From: Zygosaccharomyces rouxii
Lineage: Eukaryota > Ascomycota > Saccharomycetes > Saccharomycetales > Saccharomycetaceae
Assembly: GCF_000026365.1 (NCBI RefSeq)
Contig: NC_012994.1
Coordinates: 620,001-684,000 of the forward strand
Direction of reading: 5' to 3'
DNA: 64,000 bases
Shown here: positions 47,983-56,811 of the stretch, piece after piece
How positions within the stretch are numbered: the first letter of the stretch is position 1
How the letters are laid out: each line of letters starts with the position of its first letter
Translations under genes and position numbers: made by a program
Notes under the pieces: generated by a model
Databases searched by the model: none
Told to the model about the DNA's origin: nothing
The model's input: the letters and a program-made list of their open reading frames with translations, nothing else

Positions 47983-50900
47983 TCATTCTCTGTAATTACT
48001 TACACGATCCAGCTTAGCAGCTTTCTTCTCTAATTCGTCCCAATCTTCACCTGCTTCACTCTCTTCGTCTGCACTAACTTCTTCACTGCCATCATCACTA
48101 AATTCTGCTTCACCTTCGGAATAGGCATCTTCGTCATCAGAAAATGCACTCTCATCGCTTGGTTCCTCTTCGGATGCCTCATATTCACTTATTTCCTCGT
48201 CACTTTCGCCGGAGCCCTCATCATCAGAACCCATGGCCAAGAAACTCCAACCACCATCTAAGAAGAACTGGTGTGGGTCCTCTGTTAGAGATTTCATAAT
48301 GGTACTCCAATTCAAGTTGATAGAGGAAACAGTGTAAGGAATATCCATATCAGTTAACCACTGTTTCAAGAAGTCTAACGACTCGATAGGGACGGTGTTG
48401 ATATGTGTTACTGGTTTGCTAAAGTCTTTGTATACAAAGACCATATCAAAGTTCTTCAATCCAAATTGCACTCTTTCCAGAATACAGATTTCGATCTCCT
48501 CTAGGTTGATCACTAAAAATGGTGGTTCAACCAACTGGACCAAACAGTCAGTGGTAGGCATACAGAAGACAGCTGATCTATTAGGAACACCCTGGAAACC
48601 TAAATCTCTGAAAGCGCTTTCTACTGTTAGCATACCATTGGAAGCTTCAGCAATAGCATCTGCAAAATACTTGAATTCCTTATCCAATGCAGCACGTTTT
48701 CTTCTTTCTTCTTGCTCTTGTTCCAGTTCATCTTCATCACCATATCTTCTGAATTTTGATTGTCCACGTCTACCAGTACCTGTTTCATCGACGGACATAT
48801 CAGAGGCTTCACGGTAAAATTGTACATCTTGGATTTTCTTTTTACCCATTAAAATTGGGTTCTTTAAATGGATGTGGATAATGACAATCAATTCACCTTT
48901 ACAGGATTGGAAAATTATATTCTTAATATTAGAAAACAAAATATCGATTCTGCTATCAGACCTTAGAGGGGACTGGTATCTAATACCATTTTCATGAATG
49001 AAAACCGTACTTGGAACACGTTTTGGATCTGGACTTGGTCTAACGAAGATTTGGTCAAGTCTCTTTGTTCTGCCGAATTTATTTTCAATCAACTTGTCTT
49101 GACGAACAACATCGGCCAACACTTTACGTTCCTGTTCACGTTTAGTAGATTCCTTCTTCAGATCTGTGATTTGCTTGAATACATCGCTCATTCTTTCACC
49201 ATCCTTAGATCTTAGAGTGATGGAACGAACAAACTGGTTATCAGGAGATTCCTCATAGGGAAGCTCTTCAGTTTTCTTAGAAATACCACCAGCACCTGGG
49301 GAGTGGAAATTTAAACGCAAATACGTGTATTCACCCTCTTCATTCTTTGAACCATTTTTGTAGGAATTGATGTGGAATGGGACAGGTCTACCGTAGATCG
49401 GTAAGATAACGGTTTGAGATCTCCAATCTACATGAACCCTCAAATCACGAACATTTGAAGGAATTTGCGAGTCTCGCACATAAGACTCGTATTTTTTGAA
49501 ATATTGTCGTTGTTCATTACCAGTACCATTGGCATCTGCGGCACTGAATCTTAACAAACCATTTTTTTGCAATTTCTCGTGTAATTTTTTTTGATTTTCC
49601 TTACGAATTTGTTCCTTTTGATTTTCTTGAGAGTCACCACGAGCTTCCCCACGTAGTTTAGTCTTTAGGATTTTGGAATTAGGTTCAGGTTTTGCAGGCT
49701 TCTTGGCCTTCTTGGATTCGTTCTCATCTTCTTCATTATTGAAATAGAATGAAACTTGAGATGGTGATCTAGCACAGTTAGTCAAATACTGAGGTTCTGA
49801 ATTTTCCTCGGACGCTAACAAGACTGTATCTGATAATTGCAGGGCGTAGCTTTTATCGGTCTTGGAATCCTTTAAGTTATTGAAACCAAAAGAAATGTTG
49901 AAACAATCGCCTGCTTGCACCTTTCTTGTTTCGTTCTTGGCATTAAGGACAAAGGAAGAGTCTCTAAACTCTAACCCAATGACAGATCCCAAATTCTTGG
50001 TCAGATTGCCCACTAGATCAGGTCTAACTTTTTGTACAAACTCTACTACCGAATCATAAACTTCCTTTGGTGTGGATCCAACTTTCAACTTGTTGTTCAC
50101 AATTTCCTTCTGAAGTTCTAAGACGAATTCGTAGTTACGAACCATCTCATCTGAGGGATCGATTAGGAACGTTCTAGTAACATTAGAACAGTAGTTGTTG
50201 TAACGGATACCACAAGATGCCAATATAGAACCATTACCATCGAGTTGGTCGTTGGTCGATCTAGCTGAAACTCTTAAATCGAATTTTTCTCCCGATTGAA
50301 TGATGGGGGAATAAGTCCAATCCAATAGATCCAAATTGAAAGGATAGCCTTTGGGACATAATTTTGACAATTCTGGTGCAATCTTCTTCAGGAAACTATC
50401 GTCATCAATCTTGTTTTCAATCTTATCTGAAAGTTTCACATTGGTGATTCTTAATTCTTCATCAACAGCACGTACCATTTCATCCGCCAGATAATCCATG
50501 AACTTATCGGAACTCTTGCTTGCCACTGATAACAATGCCTTTTCGTTATCATCTTTAACTTCCCATGTCTGAGATAGACCTGCTGATATATCAACTACAT
50601 TTAATTCGTACTTTTTAACAGCTTCGTCCCAAAGTGGTGACCATTCCAACATAAACTTACCCTGGTAAACGTTTTTCTCTGGAGCTCCTACAGATTTGCC
50701 TGCCTTTTGGATCACATCAATCACATCTTCAAATAATTTTTTATTATGTTCTGGATCCTTACTGTTCCTTTGCCACAGTTCTAGTTTTACAGGTTCATTG
50801 GAGAACAGTTCAACGGCCTTTTCCAGATGCTTTGCCTTCGCAGCACTGGTGATGATTACCACTTTATCTGGTAAAACCGCTATAATAGTGCTTGGAAATT

Positions 50901-51075
50901 CATAACTCAACAACCAATTGTGTAAAATACTTGTCTTTTGATATGGATTTTCAGTATTAGAAGAGCCTAGTACAAATAGCAGAGAATTTGGTGAGTTTTC
51001 ATAGGTCTTGTATTGAGAATGAAGCGTTAAAAGTCTTTTCTTGAAGACATCGAAATCGATATTCAACTCAACCAT
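47983..51075 (-). CDS. SPT16: FACT histone chaperone subunit Spt16
   Basis: Started at the ATG at 51075 (1030 aa; S. cerevisiae 1035), giving MVELNIDFDVFKKRL, which aligns with the S. cerevisiae N terminus; upstream codons in frame are not ATG-led. It has an aminopeptidase-like N-terminal domain (about 1-440; peptidase residues not retained), a Lys/Glu-rich linker, a dimerisation region (about 500-650) with HVDWRSQTVILPIYGRPVPFHI, a tandem-PH middle domain (about 660-940, including FIHENGIRYQSPL), and a strongly acidic C-terminal tail (about 955-1020) that binds H2A-H2B. It works with Pob3 in nucleosome reorganisation during transcription and replication. Order matches YGL207W. Confidence 0.97.
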   Translation of the reverse strand: MVELNIDFDVFKKRLLTLHSQYKTYENSPNSLLFVLGSSNTENPYQKTSILHNWLLSYEFPSTIIAVLPDKVVIITSAAKAKHLEKAVELFSNEPVKLELWQRNSKDPEHNKKLFEDVIDVIQKAGKSVGAPEKNVYQGKFMLEWSPLWDEAVKKYELNVVDISAGLSQTWEVKDDNEKALLSVASKSSDKFMDYLADEMVRAVDEELRITNVKLSDKIENKIDDDSFLKKIAPELSKLCPKGYPFNLDLLDWTYSPIIQSGEKFDLRVSARSTNDQLDGNGSILASCGIRYNNYCSNVTRTFLIDPSDEMVRNYEFVLELQKEIVNNKLKVGSTPKEVYDSVVEFVQKVRPDLVGNLTKNLGSVIGLEFRDSSFVLNAKNETRKVQAGDCFNISFGFNNLKDSKTDKSYALQLSDTVLLASEENSEPQYLTNCARSPSQVSFYFNNEEDENESKKAKKPAKPEPNSKILKTKLRGEARGDSQENQKEQIRKENQKKLHEKLQKNGLLRFSAADANGTGNEQRQYFKKYESYVRDSQIPSNVRDLRVHVDWRSQTVILPIYGRPVPFHINSYKNGSKNEEGEYTYLRLNFHSPGAGGISKKTEELPYEESPDNQFVRSITLRSKDGERMSDVFKQITDLKKESTKREQERKVLADVVRQDKLIENKFGRTKRLDQIFVRPSPDPKRVPSTVFIHENGIRYQSPLRSDSRIDILFSNIKNIIFQSCKGELIVIIHIHLKNPILMGKKKIQDVQFYREASDMSVDETGTGRRGQSKFRRYGDEDELEQEQEERRKRAALDKEFKYFADAIAEASNGMLTVESAFRDLGFQGVPNRSAVFCMPTTDCLVQLVEPPFLVINLEEIEICILERVQFGLKNFDMVFVYKDFSKPVTHINTVPIESLDFLKQWLTDMDIPYTVSSINLNWSTIMKSLTEDPHQFFLDGGWSFLAMGSDDEGSGESDEEISEYEASEEEPSDESAFSDDEDAYSEGEAEFSDDGSEEVSADEESEAGEDWDELEKKAAKLDRVSNYRE

Positions 51076-52300
51076 TTTGATATTATTAATGCGACTTGCG
51101 CGGTAATGGTTATTACAGTGGTTGGACAACTAAACTAGAGGTTGAATTCGAACTGGACGCTTTGGTGATTGTCACTCATCGGAATTACCTGATCCCTAGC
51201 CTGTAACTCTCTTCGCTGCAAAGTTATACGCGTTGGCAAGAGAATAGCGATGCGTGTTGAAGAAAAAAAGACGGGTAACTAATTCGTATGATATGATACC
51301 GTGTTGAGTGATTATGTTTGTAATTTTCAAGAAAAAGTAAAGAAGAGGAATAGAGCTCTGTTTTCTTTGTATCATGCATAGAAGGAAAAGTTTTCCCGAG
51401 TTTCTTCTCTACAAATGAAGGAGTAGAGAAACTAAATATTAGCCGCCTATAGGTCAACCGAAATAATAAACACGTGAGACCTACTATTGATCTTAGTAAA
51501 AGTAAGCCGATGGACCTCTAATTTCCCCGACACTCTCATCTGGGTTAACATAAGCAGCTTGGTGCCAAAGCGACTCGGTAACCTCCCAAATCGAAATCTA
51601 CGTAGGTATGCTTTAAGAAAGCATCATCAACGGATTAATTGTCGGATTTATCCGAAGGACCAAAGTTTTATCCTGTTTCCCCCGTCCCCCACGTCTAAGC
51701 TCTGATGGTCGAGATCTCGCTGTCGATTAGGAAACCTCGAGATTAATCCCCACATCCAAAAGCGGAATTAGAAGTTTCTTTCTATGGTTCGAGAGTTCGC
51801 TTCGTTAACCCTTGCGGAGACTCGTTGATAAAAATAGCATTTAAGGACCCCTTACGGTTATTGTAGATCTTGCGCCTGGTTCTTCCTCCATTGAGCGATA
51901 TGCGAGTTATTAGCGATAGAGGATCTATTGATACTCAAACGCCAAGAACAAGTAAGGAGACATGGTATAGATGCTCACCGAGGGCAAAACCCCTTTGATA
52001 TCAAAAATGCGGGACGGAATGGATTGGATTGATTCAATTGCGCCATTGGACCAGATGTTTTTAGCAAAATCTGAACTCGAGTTCCCTTACTCCGATCTAT
52101 ATTCTGTAAATCCCCTTTCCGCTCCGAAGGCGGACGAGAGAAAAGAGATCTCTAGTGCACGCGCCGTTGGATTCGCTAAAAAAAAGGAAAAAAGTGCCGC
52201 CGGGCAGCAATCTCCCATAAAGTCCCATTTCATACTGTTGAATAGTATCCGAATATATATCTTTATTACGTCTTGTAAAACACTCTCTCTATCCATCATC
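51076..52300. other. Long SPT16 upstream region, no convincing gene
   Basis: This is 1225 bp between tandem minus-strand genes. It contains TAGCCGCC (51440-51447) and CACGTG (51471-51476), spaced like promoter sites for SPT16 but 365-400 bp upstream. A plus-strand ATG-initiated open frame of 129 codons (51971-52360) runs 60 bp into the antisense of the GAL83 3' end; it has no domain and is not counted as a gene. I found no tRNA or other structured RNA. Confidence 0.4.
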
Positions 52301-53194
52301 TCATTGCAGCGGCGCATAAAGAATCTGAGTCACGTATTTCCTCTTGTATCTAACAATTGATGCGACACAAAGAGTATTGTGTTTGATGCTACTAGTGGCC
52401 AGATGATTAAGCACAACATGATTAGGAATTGGTAGTGCACCACTATTGTTTTCATTATTACTATCACCTTGTATACCATTGTAACTATTCAACGGCACGT
52501 CTTCTAAATGTGGTGGTAATGTTGGCGGCGTTAACCAGGCCATGTTTTGATGATTGTGTTGTTGTTGGTCCAATGTCAAGTAGTACTGTTCCATAACGCT
52601 TGGATCTGTAAAAACTGCTGGAATATCTTGCGTATATTCAACTTGAGGTTTTAAAGGTATCTCTTCTTTAAACCTTGTAAACCCATTACCGATATCATCA
52701 GGTTCGTTTTCAATTTCCATTGCAATTCTTGATCTTGCGCTCAATGTGTCTTTTTGGCCTCTACCGATTTCTAAATAATTGACAAAGTTACCCATTTGAT
52801 CTGTAGCAGTTGGTAAATAATCACTAAACCTCAATTCATTGTCGACAATGAACCTGAATCTGTGAGTACCAATAGGCAGTTGTAACTTAGCATGCAATAA
52901 CCCTGGTTGATCAGGAACCGGTACCAATCCAATCATCTTTCTCCATCCTGTAAAAGATCCTGTAACATAAACTTTATTACCACCTTGTTGCCAAGTAATC
53001 TCTACTGGGCACATTCCAGTCCTCAGAGACTCTGTTGAGCTCGAGGAATCTGAATCCATCGACTTACTGTGTTCCTGATGGTTTGTGTACCCCATTTCTT
53101 CTTCATCGTCGAAGATTAACGTTGATTTCCTACGACCGAGGGTAGGAGGGTCTAAATTCATCTGAGACAAAGAATAGGTGACGTTGTTATCCAT
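52301..53194 (-). CDS. GAL83: Snf1 (AMPK) kinase beta subunit, Gal83/Sip2 type
   Basis: Read from the ATG at 53194 (297 aa). The next in-frame ATG, 53347, would add 51 unconserved residues and leave only 117 bp to the upstream gene's stop. The N terminus (YSLSQMNLD, then RRKSTLIFDDEEE) resembles Gal83. The CBM48 glycogen-binding domain lies at about 62-145 (ITWQQGGNKVYVTGSFTGW, LPIGTHRFRFIVDNE) and the ASC domain at about 215-297 for Snf1/Snf4 assembly. There is no MG myristoylation start, unlike Sip2. It targets and tethers Snf1 in glucose derepression. The gene is the single counterpart of SIP2 (YGL208W) and GAL83 (YER027C); both are about 415 aa, so this one is short. Confidence 0.9.
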   Translation of the reverse strand: MDNNVTYSLSQMNLDPPTLGRRKSTLIFDDEEEMGYTNHQEHSKSMDSDSSSSTESLRTGMCPVEITWQQGGNKVYVTGSFTGWRKMIGLVPVPDQPGLLHAKLQLPIGTHRFRFIVDNELRFSDYLPTATDQMGNFVNYLEIGRGQKDTLSARSRIAMEIENEPDDIGNGFTRFKEEIPLKPQVEYTQDIPAVFTDPSVMEQYYLTLDQQQHNHQNMAWLTPPTLPPHLEDVPLNSYNGIQGDSNNENNSGALPIPNHVVLNHLATSSIKHNTLCVASIVRYKRKYVTQILYAPLQ

Positions 53195-53464
53195 TCTTCC
53201 GTTGGTCTTGCTTTCTTTGTCTCTTATTCTTTCTTTCCCTTGTTTCTTATTAGTTGTTATTAATACTACTGGCGAATACTCACTGTGTCCGTGTTTAACT
53301 ACTATTTCGTCGTGTTGAAGTAAAAGTTGGATAATTGATGGATTCATCCGTAGAACACGACGCACGTGATAAGAAACAGTAGTAACCTTCCCAACTCCTA
53401 ACTATTAACCTATTAAATATTCATTTAGTTCAGAATTACATATACACTTTGCCTGTCTATCTAT

Positions 53465-53980
53465 CTATATCGACTTCCCAGTGTTAAAGACGTCAATCTG
53501 TTTTAGCATTTTGCTTACAGGTGGCAACACCACTTTTTCCTCTGGTTGTTCTAGAGTTGCTAATGTCGGTAATGAAATCGCACTACTCTGTGCACTGACC
53601 GGTCTTGAAGATACCGGTGTGAGGGGCATTGTAACCGGCAACGCCAGTGGTACAGGCGGCAGCTTTACAGGACTTGTGCTACTAACAATGTTTTTCGCCG
53701 TCGATGGTGCCGGAGTCGGTATTCGATCCTTTTCTACACGCTTGGACGGTGTTTTCTTTGTCTTACGTTGTGAAGTACCGGTATGAGTACGTAAATGTCT
53801 TTTCAATTCATCGCTTCTCGAGAACGATTTCCCACAACCGGGAAAACTGCATTTGTGCGGTTTTTCACCAGTGTGCGTTCTAATGTGTCTTTTCTTGTGC
53901 TCTAATCGATGGAACCCTCTGTTACAGATTTCACACCTGAACGGTCTATCATCGTTATCCTGTGGCAGAGAGGCCTTCAT
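53465..53980 (-). CDS. MIG2: Compact Mig1-family C2H2 zinc-finger repressor (MIG2/MIG3 position)
   Basis: The protein is only 171 residues; S. cerevisiae Mig2 and Mig3 are about 380-395. Two adjacent C2H2 fingers fill 14-66: C16/C19/H32/H36 with the Mig-specific [10 protein letters not shown], and C44/C49/H62/H66 with [13 protein letters not shown]. The linker is TGEKPH. A Thr/Pro/Ser-rich stretch follows (about 75-150), and a conserved-looking hydrophobic end ([15 protein letters not shown]) could be an effector motif. It should bind GGGG-core sites as a glucose repressor. The stop codon TAG falls inside a short (GATA)n tract. It lies between GAL83/SIP2 and SMB1, where YGL209W and YER028C lie. 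Confidence 0.88.
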   Translation of the reverse strand: MKASLPQDNDDRPFRCEICNRGFHRLEHKKRHIRTHTGEKPHKCSFPGCGKSFSRSDELKRHLRTHTGTSQRKTKKTPSKRVEKDRIPTPAPSTAKNIVSSTSPVKLPPVPLALPVTMPLTPVSSRPVSAQSSAISLPTLATLEQPEEKVVLPPVSKMLKQIDVFNTGKSI

Positions 53981-54945
53981 ATGCGTTCTTAACTTATTTC
54001 AAGCTATTAAGGTACAAGCAATTCGGGGGGGGGGAAGATATAAGGTTTATCTAAAAATGCGTAATGCAAGAAGTAACTGAACCCACGAATGAAGAAGAAA
54101 GGGAAGAAATGGAAGAGGTAGAGGAATTACTTCCCCATATAAATGTTCTAATGGTTGCTGCGATCCCCGCCAAGCTTCATATGGGGAAATCCGGGTAGAA
54201 AAAGTTCTCGGTGGTGCAAATCACAATGCACCGGAAAAACAGCGCACACACCCCCGCAAGCGGCCAAGCAGCGCCGCCACACAGGACACGCTAACCCCAC
54301 GGTGACGGCCCTCGAGGTTTTTCCGGTCAGACGAACGTAATAGAAAAAGAAAAAAGGGGGAAAAATAGGGAAAGGGAAGTTTCTCCGGTGGCATTTTGCG
54401 AGACTTGCCTAAATTTGGAGACGGAGTGTAAAAAAGGAGAAGCAACCCTCCCCGTCGACAAGCAAGCAACCCCTTCTCTTCCCCCACGCTGCGCCGTGTT
54501 TTGTCATTCTTACGCGGAGATGTTAGGGTGCTAAGGGTTCATGCACGTGGCGGGGTGGAGGGGCAAAAATGCTCGTAGGTCACACGCTCTGACGCCAAGA
54601 CGCGATAGCTGAGAAAGTGCCGGAGAGGAAAATGTGGCACGGACTTGGATTTTCAATCGGAGAACCAGCAGGAAGCGACAGCATCCAGAGATAAATAATG
54701 GAGGTAAGGGTGGCACACCGGGGGTAAGGGTGTATAAAAGTGGAAGATGATTGCAGGACAGGAAGAATGCTAAATAGGAAGATAAGAAAAAAAGAAACGG
54801 AAAAAGAAAAGAAAAGAAAAGCGAAAAAAGAGAACTACAAAGAAAAAAAAGAGCAATATCACGTGAGCGTGTAGTACCACAGCCCCACGTGCTTTTCGCG
54901 TGATCTTGGTAGTACCATTCCTACTATACATACAGATTATTACCT
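53981..54945 (-). promoter_or_regulatory. MIG gene upstream region
   Basis: The 965-bp upstream region is unusually G/C-tract rich. It has a G10 homopolymer at 54025-54034, several GGGG/CCCC blocks (about 54351-54366, 54445-54490, 54547-54562) compatible with Mig-type autoregulation, and CACGTG sites at 54544-54549, 54860-54865 and 54886-54891. A purine-rich run occupies about 54780-54850. I found no coding region or RNA gene. Confidence 0.45.
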
Positions 54946-55395
54946 TTATACACGCTTCCTAAGACCAGGTGGAGGTTGGAACTTTTTCTTCTCTACCTTA
55001 CCGTTTTTCTTTTCCTTTGTCTGTTTATTTCTCGATCTCCTTTCCTTGCTTATCTTTTTTTCCTGATTCTTTATACCGTCTAATCTCTCTCTCTTGGATA
55101 GCTGTGGTTTGTCCTGTACTACGCTTGATAGTACTTGTTCACCTCTGAGAATAGCCAGTCCGAGTGTCCTTTTCTCTACTTTGATATCGTTCTTATCACT
55201 GGTTTCATTTTGCAGCTTGTCCAATTGAGTCTTTGGTATGCGCTCTTCGATACAGTTTTTAAGGACTAGATTCATAAATTTATCAAATGCTAGCAGCTCC
55301 CCCACATAAACTCTACCATCTTGAGTCAGAACACGTAGTCTAAATCCAATTAGGTCTGGTAGTCTTGCATCCTGTTTCACCTGCACCTTGCTCAT
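54946..55395 (-). CDS. SMB1: Spliceosomal core protein SmB
   Basis: The 149-residue protein (S. cerevisiae 196) has both Sm motifs: Sm1 at about 17-50 (FRLRVLTQDGRVYVGELLAFDKFMNLVL) and Sm2 at about 78-95 (KRTLGLAILRGEQVLS). A lysine-rich tail (about 103-140) with nuclear-localisation character ends in FQPPPGLRKRV. It is part of the heptameric Sm ring of U1, U2, U4 and U5 snRNPs. The shorter tail lacks the Ser/Asn-rich insert of the S. cerevisiae protein, while the terminal FQPPPG motif is kept. It shares a 116-bp divergent promoter with CHZ1, as YER029C-YER030W. Confidence 0.95.
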   Translation of the reverse strand: MSKVQVKQDARLPDLIGFRLRVLTQDGRVYVGELLAFDKFMNLVLKNCIEERIPKTQLDKLQNETSDKNDIKVEKRTLGLAILRGEQVLSSVVQDKPQLSKRERLDGIKNQEKKISKERRSRNKQTKEKKNGKVEKKKFQPPPGLRKRV

Positions 55396-55511
55396 CGTCG
55401 TCCTTTGTCGTTTTAAATGGTGATAGATGAATAAGACGAGCGATGGAAAAATATCTTGAATTACTTAACTGAAACTTTTCTTATAACATATGGTAAGCAC
55501 CAAGAAGAGTA

Positions 55512-55997
55512 ATGGCAGAAGAGGATAAGAAGCGGGAAGAGATCACAACGAAGGAAGAACCTGCTAAACAGGAGCCCTCCAAGGAAGAACCTGCTAAACA
55601 GGAGCCCTCCAAGGAAGAACCTGCTAAACAGGAGCCCTCTAAGGAAGAACCTGCTAAAGAGGATCCCTCCAAGGAAGAAATTGGTGCCAAACGTAAGAGC
55701 ACGGGTTCTTCACGTAGGGTCAAGAGAAGACGTAATTATGAAGAGAATGATGCCAAAGTAGAGAATGAAAAGCCTGACCAAGATGAAGAATCTGAAGTCG
55801 ACGATGCGAAATTGGATTCACTAGTTGCACAAGATGAAGAAGATGACGATCTAGCAGAAATCGATACTAGCAACATTGTAACTACCGGCCGCAGAACTCG
55901 TGGTAAAGTTATCGATTACAAAAAGACTGCTGAAGAATTGCCTCAACGTCAGGAAGAAGAAGATTCCGATGATGATGAAGAATTTAAGGAAACATAA
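55512..55997 (+). CDS. CHZ1: H2A.Z-H2B histone chaperone Chz1
   Basis: The 161-residue, highly charged, disordered protein (S. cerevisiae 153) carries the CHZ motif region (acidic DDLAEIDTSNIV then GRRTRGKVIDY, about 115-137) that contacts H2A.Z-H2B. A basic patch RRVKRRRN (about 67-76) is a likely nuclear signal, and the acidic end is DSDDDEEF. Residues about 14-56 are four tandem ten-residue Lys/Glu/Pro/Ala/Ser repeats encoded by a 30-bp minisatellite. It delivers H2A.Z dimers to SWR1. Position between SMB1 and YPT31 matches YER030W. Confidence 0.93.
   Translation: MAEEDKKREEITTKEEPAKQEPSKEEPAKQEPSKEEPAKQEPSKEEPAKEDPSKEEIGAKRKSTGSSRRVKRRRNYEENDAKVENEKPDQDEESEVDDAKLDSLVAQDEEDDDLAEIDTSNIVTTGRRTRGKVIDYKKTAEELPQRQEEEDSDDDEEFKET
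55551..55680 (+). repeat. 30-bp in-frame minisatellite in CHZ1
   Basis: Four tandem 30-bp units at 55551-55580, 55581-55610, 55611-55640 and 55641-55670, plus a 10-bp partial unit. Units one and two are identical, three has one change, and four has several (two amino-acid changes). Each unit encodes ten residues, starting KEEPAK. Confidence 0.95.
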
Positions 55998-56073
55998 AAT
56001 GTAATATAGATGGTAAAAAAATTAAAAAATTGAAATTAAAATTAAAATTTAAAACAAGACACAAACAAGATGT

Positions 56074-56811
56074 TCAGCAACAGTTGTTTGCACTCTTTTT
56101 CTTGTTTTCATTAGGAGCAGGTGTTAGACTAATCGTTGGACCCTTTGGTGCATTTCCTTGGGTATTTGCATCACCTAAATCTACTTGATGTTTGGAAACC
56201 ATTTGATATATCGCAGTTATCAACTCTCTAAATGCCAAATCGACATTTTCACTTTTTAATGCACTCGTTTCTGTAAATAACAACTGGTTCTCTTGAGCAA
56301 AGTTCTTGGCTTCATCCGTTGGCACTGCCCTCAAATGATCTAAATCGCTCTTATTACCAATTAATCCCACCGCTACGTTGTCATCGGCGTTTTCTCTTAG
56401 TTCTGTTAACCAATGGTTACAATTTTCATAACTACTTGGTTTTGAAATATCATAAACGATAAGCGCTCCAACTGCGCCTCTATAATAAGCAGATGTAATG
56501 GCTCTATAACGTTCTTGACCTGCAGTATCCCAAATTTGAGCTTTAATCTTTTTACCTTCCACTTCAATGGTTCTAGTTGCAAATTCAACACCTATCGTCG
56601 ATTTCGATTCCATATTGAAATCATTTGTAGTGAAACGAGAGAGTAAATTAGACTTACCGACACCAGAATCACCAATCAAGACAACTTTTTTTAAAAAGTT
56701 AGTATATCGAACTTTCTTCTTTAGATCAATGTATATTTTTTTCCCTTGTTTTTGCTAAGACATACTTTTGAAAAGATAATCGTAATCGTAACCATAATCC
56801 TCGTTATTCAT
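56074..56811 (-). CDS. YPT31: Golgi/recycling Rab GTPase Ypt31/32, two exons
   Basis: Exon 1 is 56811-56766 (46 nt) and exon 2 is 56684-56074, joined codon ATT; the product is 218 aa (S. cerevisiae Ypt31 223). Exon 1 encodes [15 protein letters not shown] and the splice restores [14 protein letters not shown], matching S. cerevisiae. Visible motifs are the P-loop GDSGVGKS (20-27), effector Thr in [27 protein letters not shown], and the C-terminal CC for double geranylgeranylation. It is a Rab11-type GTPase for late-Golgi budding and endosomal recycling. It is the single ancestor of YPT31 (YER031C) and YPT32 (YGL210W). Without the intron the gene would wrongly seem to lack a start. Confidence 0.97.
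56685..56765 (-). other. Spliceosomal intron in YPT31
   Basis: The 81-nt intron has a perfect 5' splice site GTATGT starting at 56765, a perfect branch site TACTAAC at 56704-56698, and a 3' AAG ending at 56685. The branch-to-acceptor distance is very short (12 nt between TACTAAC and the end). Removal restores the Rab N terminus exactly. Confidence 0.96.

Noticed and set aside
53195..53365. 57-residue N-terminal extension of GAL83
   Set aside because: The upstream-most start is GTG within a CACGTG site; the extension is unlike Gal83/Sip2 and leaves almost no promoter. The ATG at 53347 remains possible but less likely.
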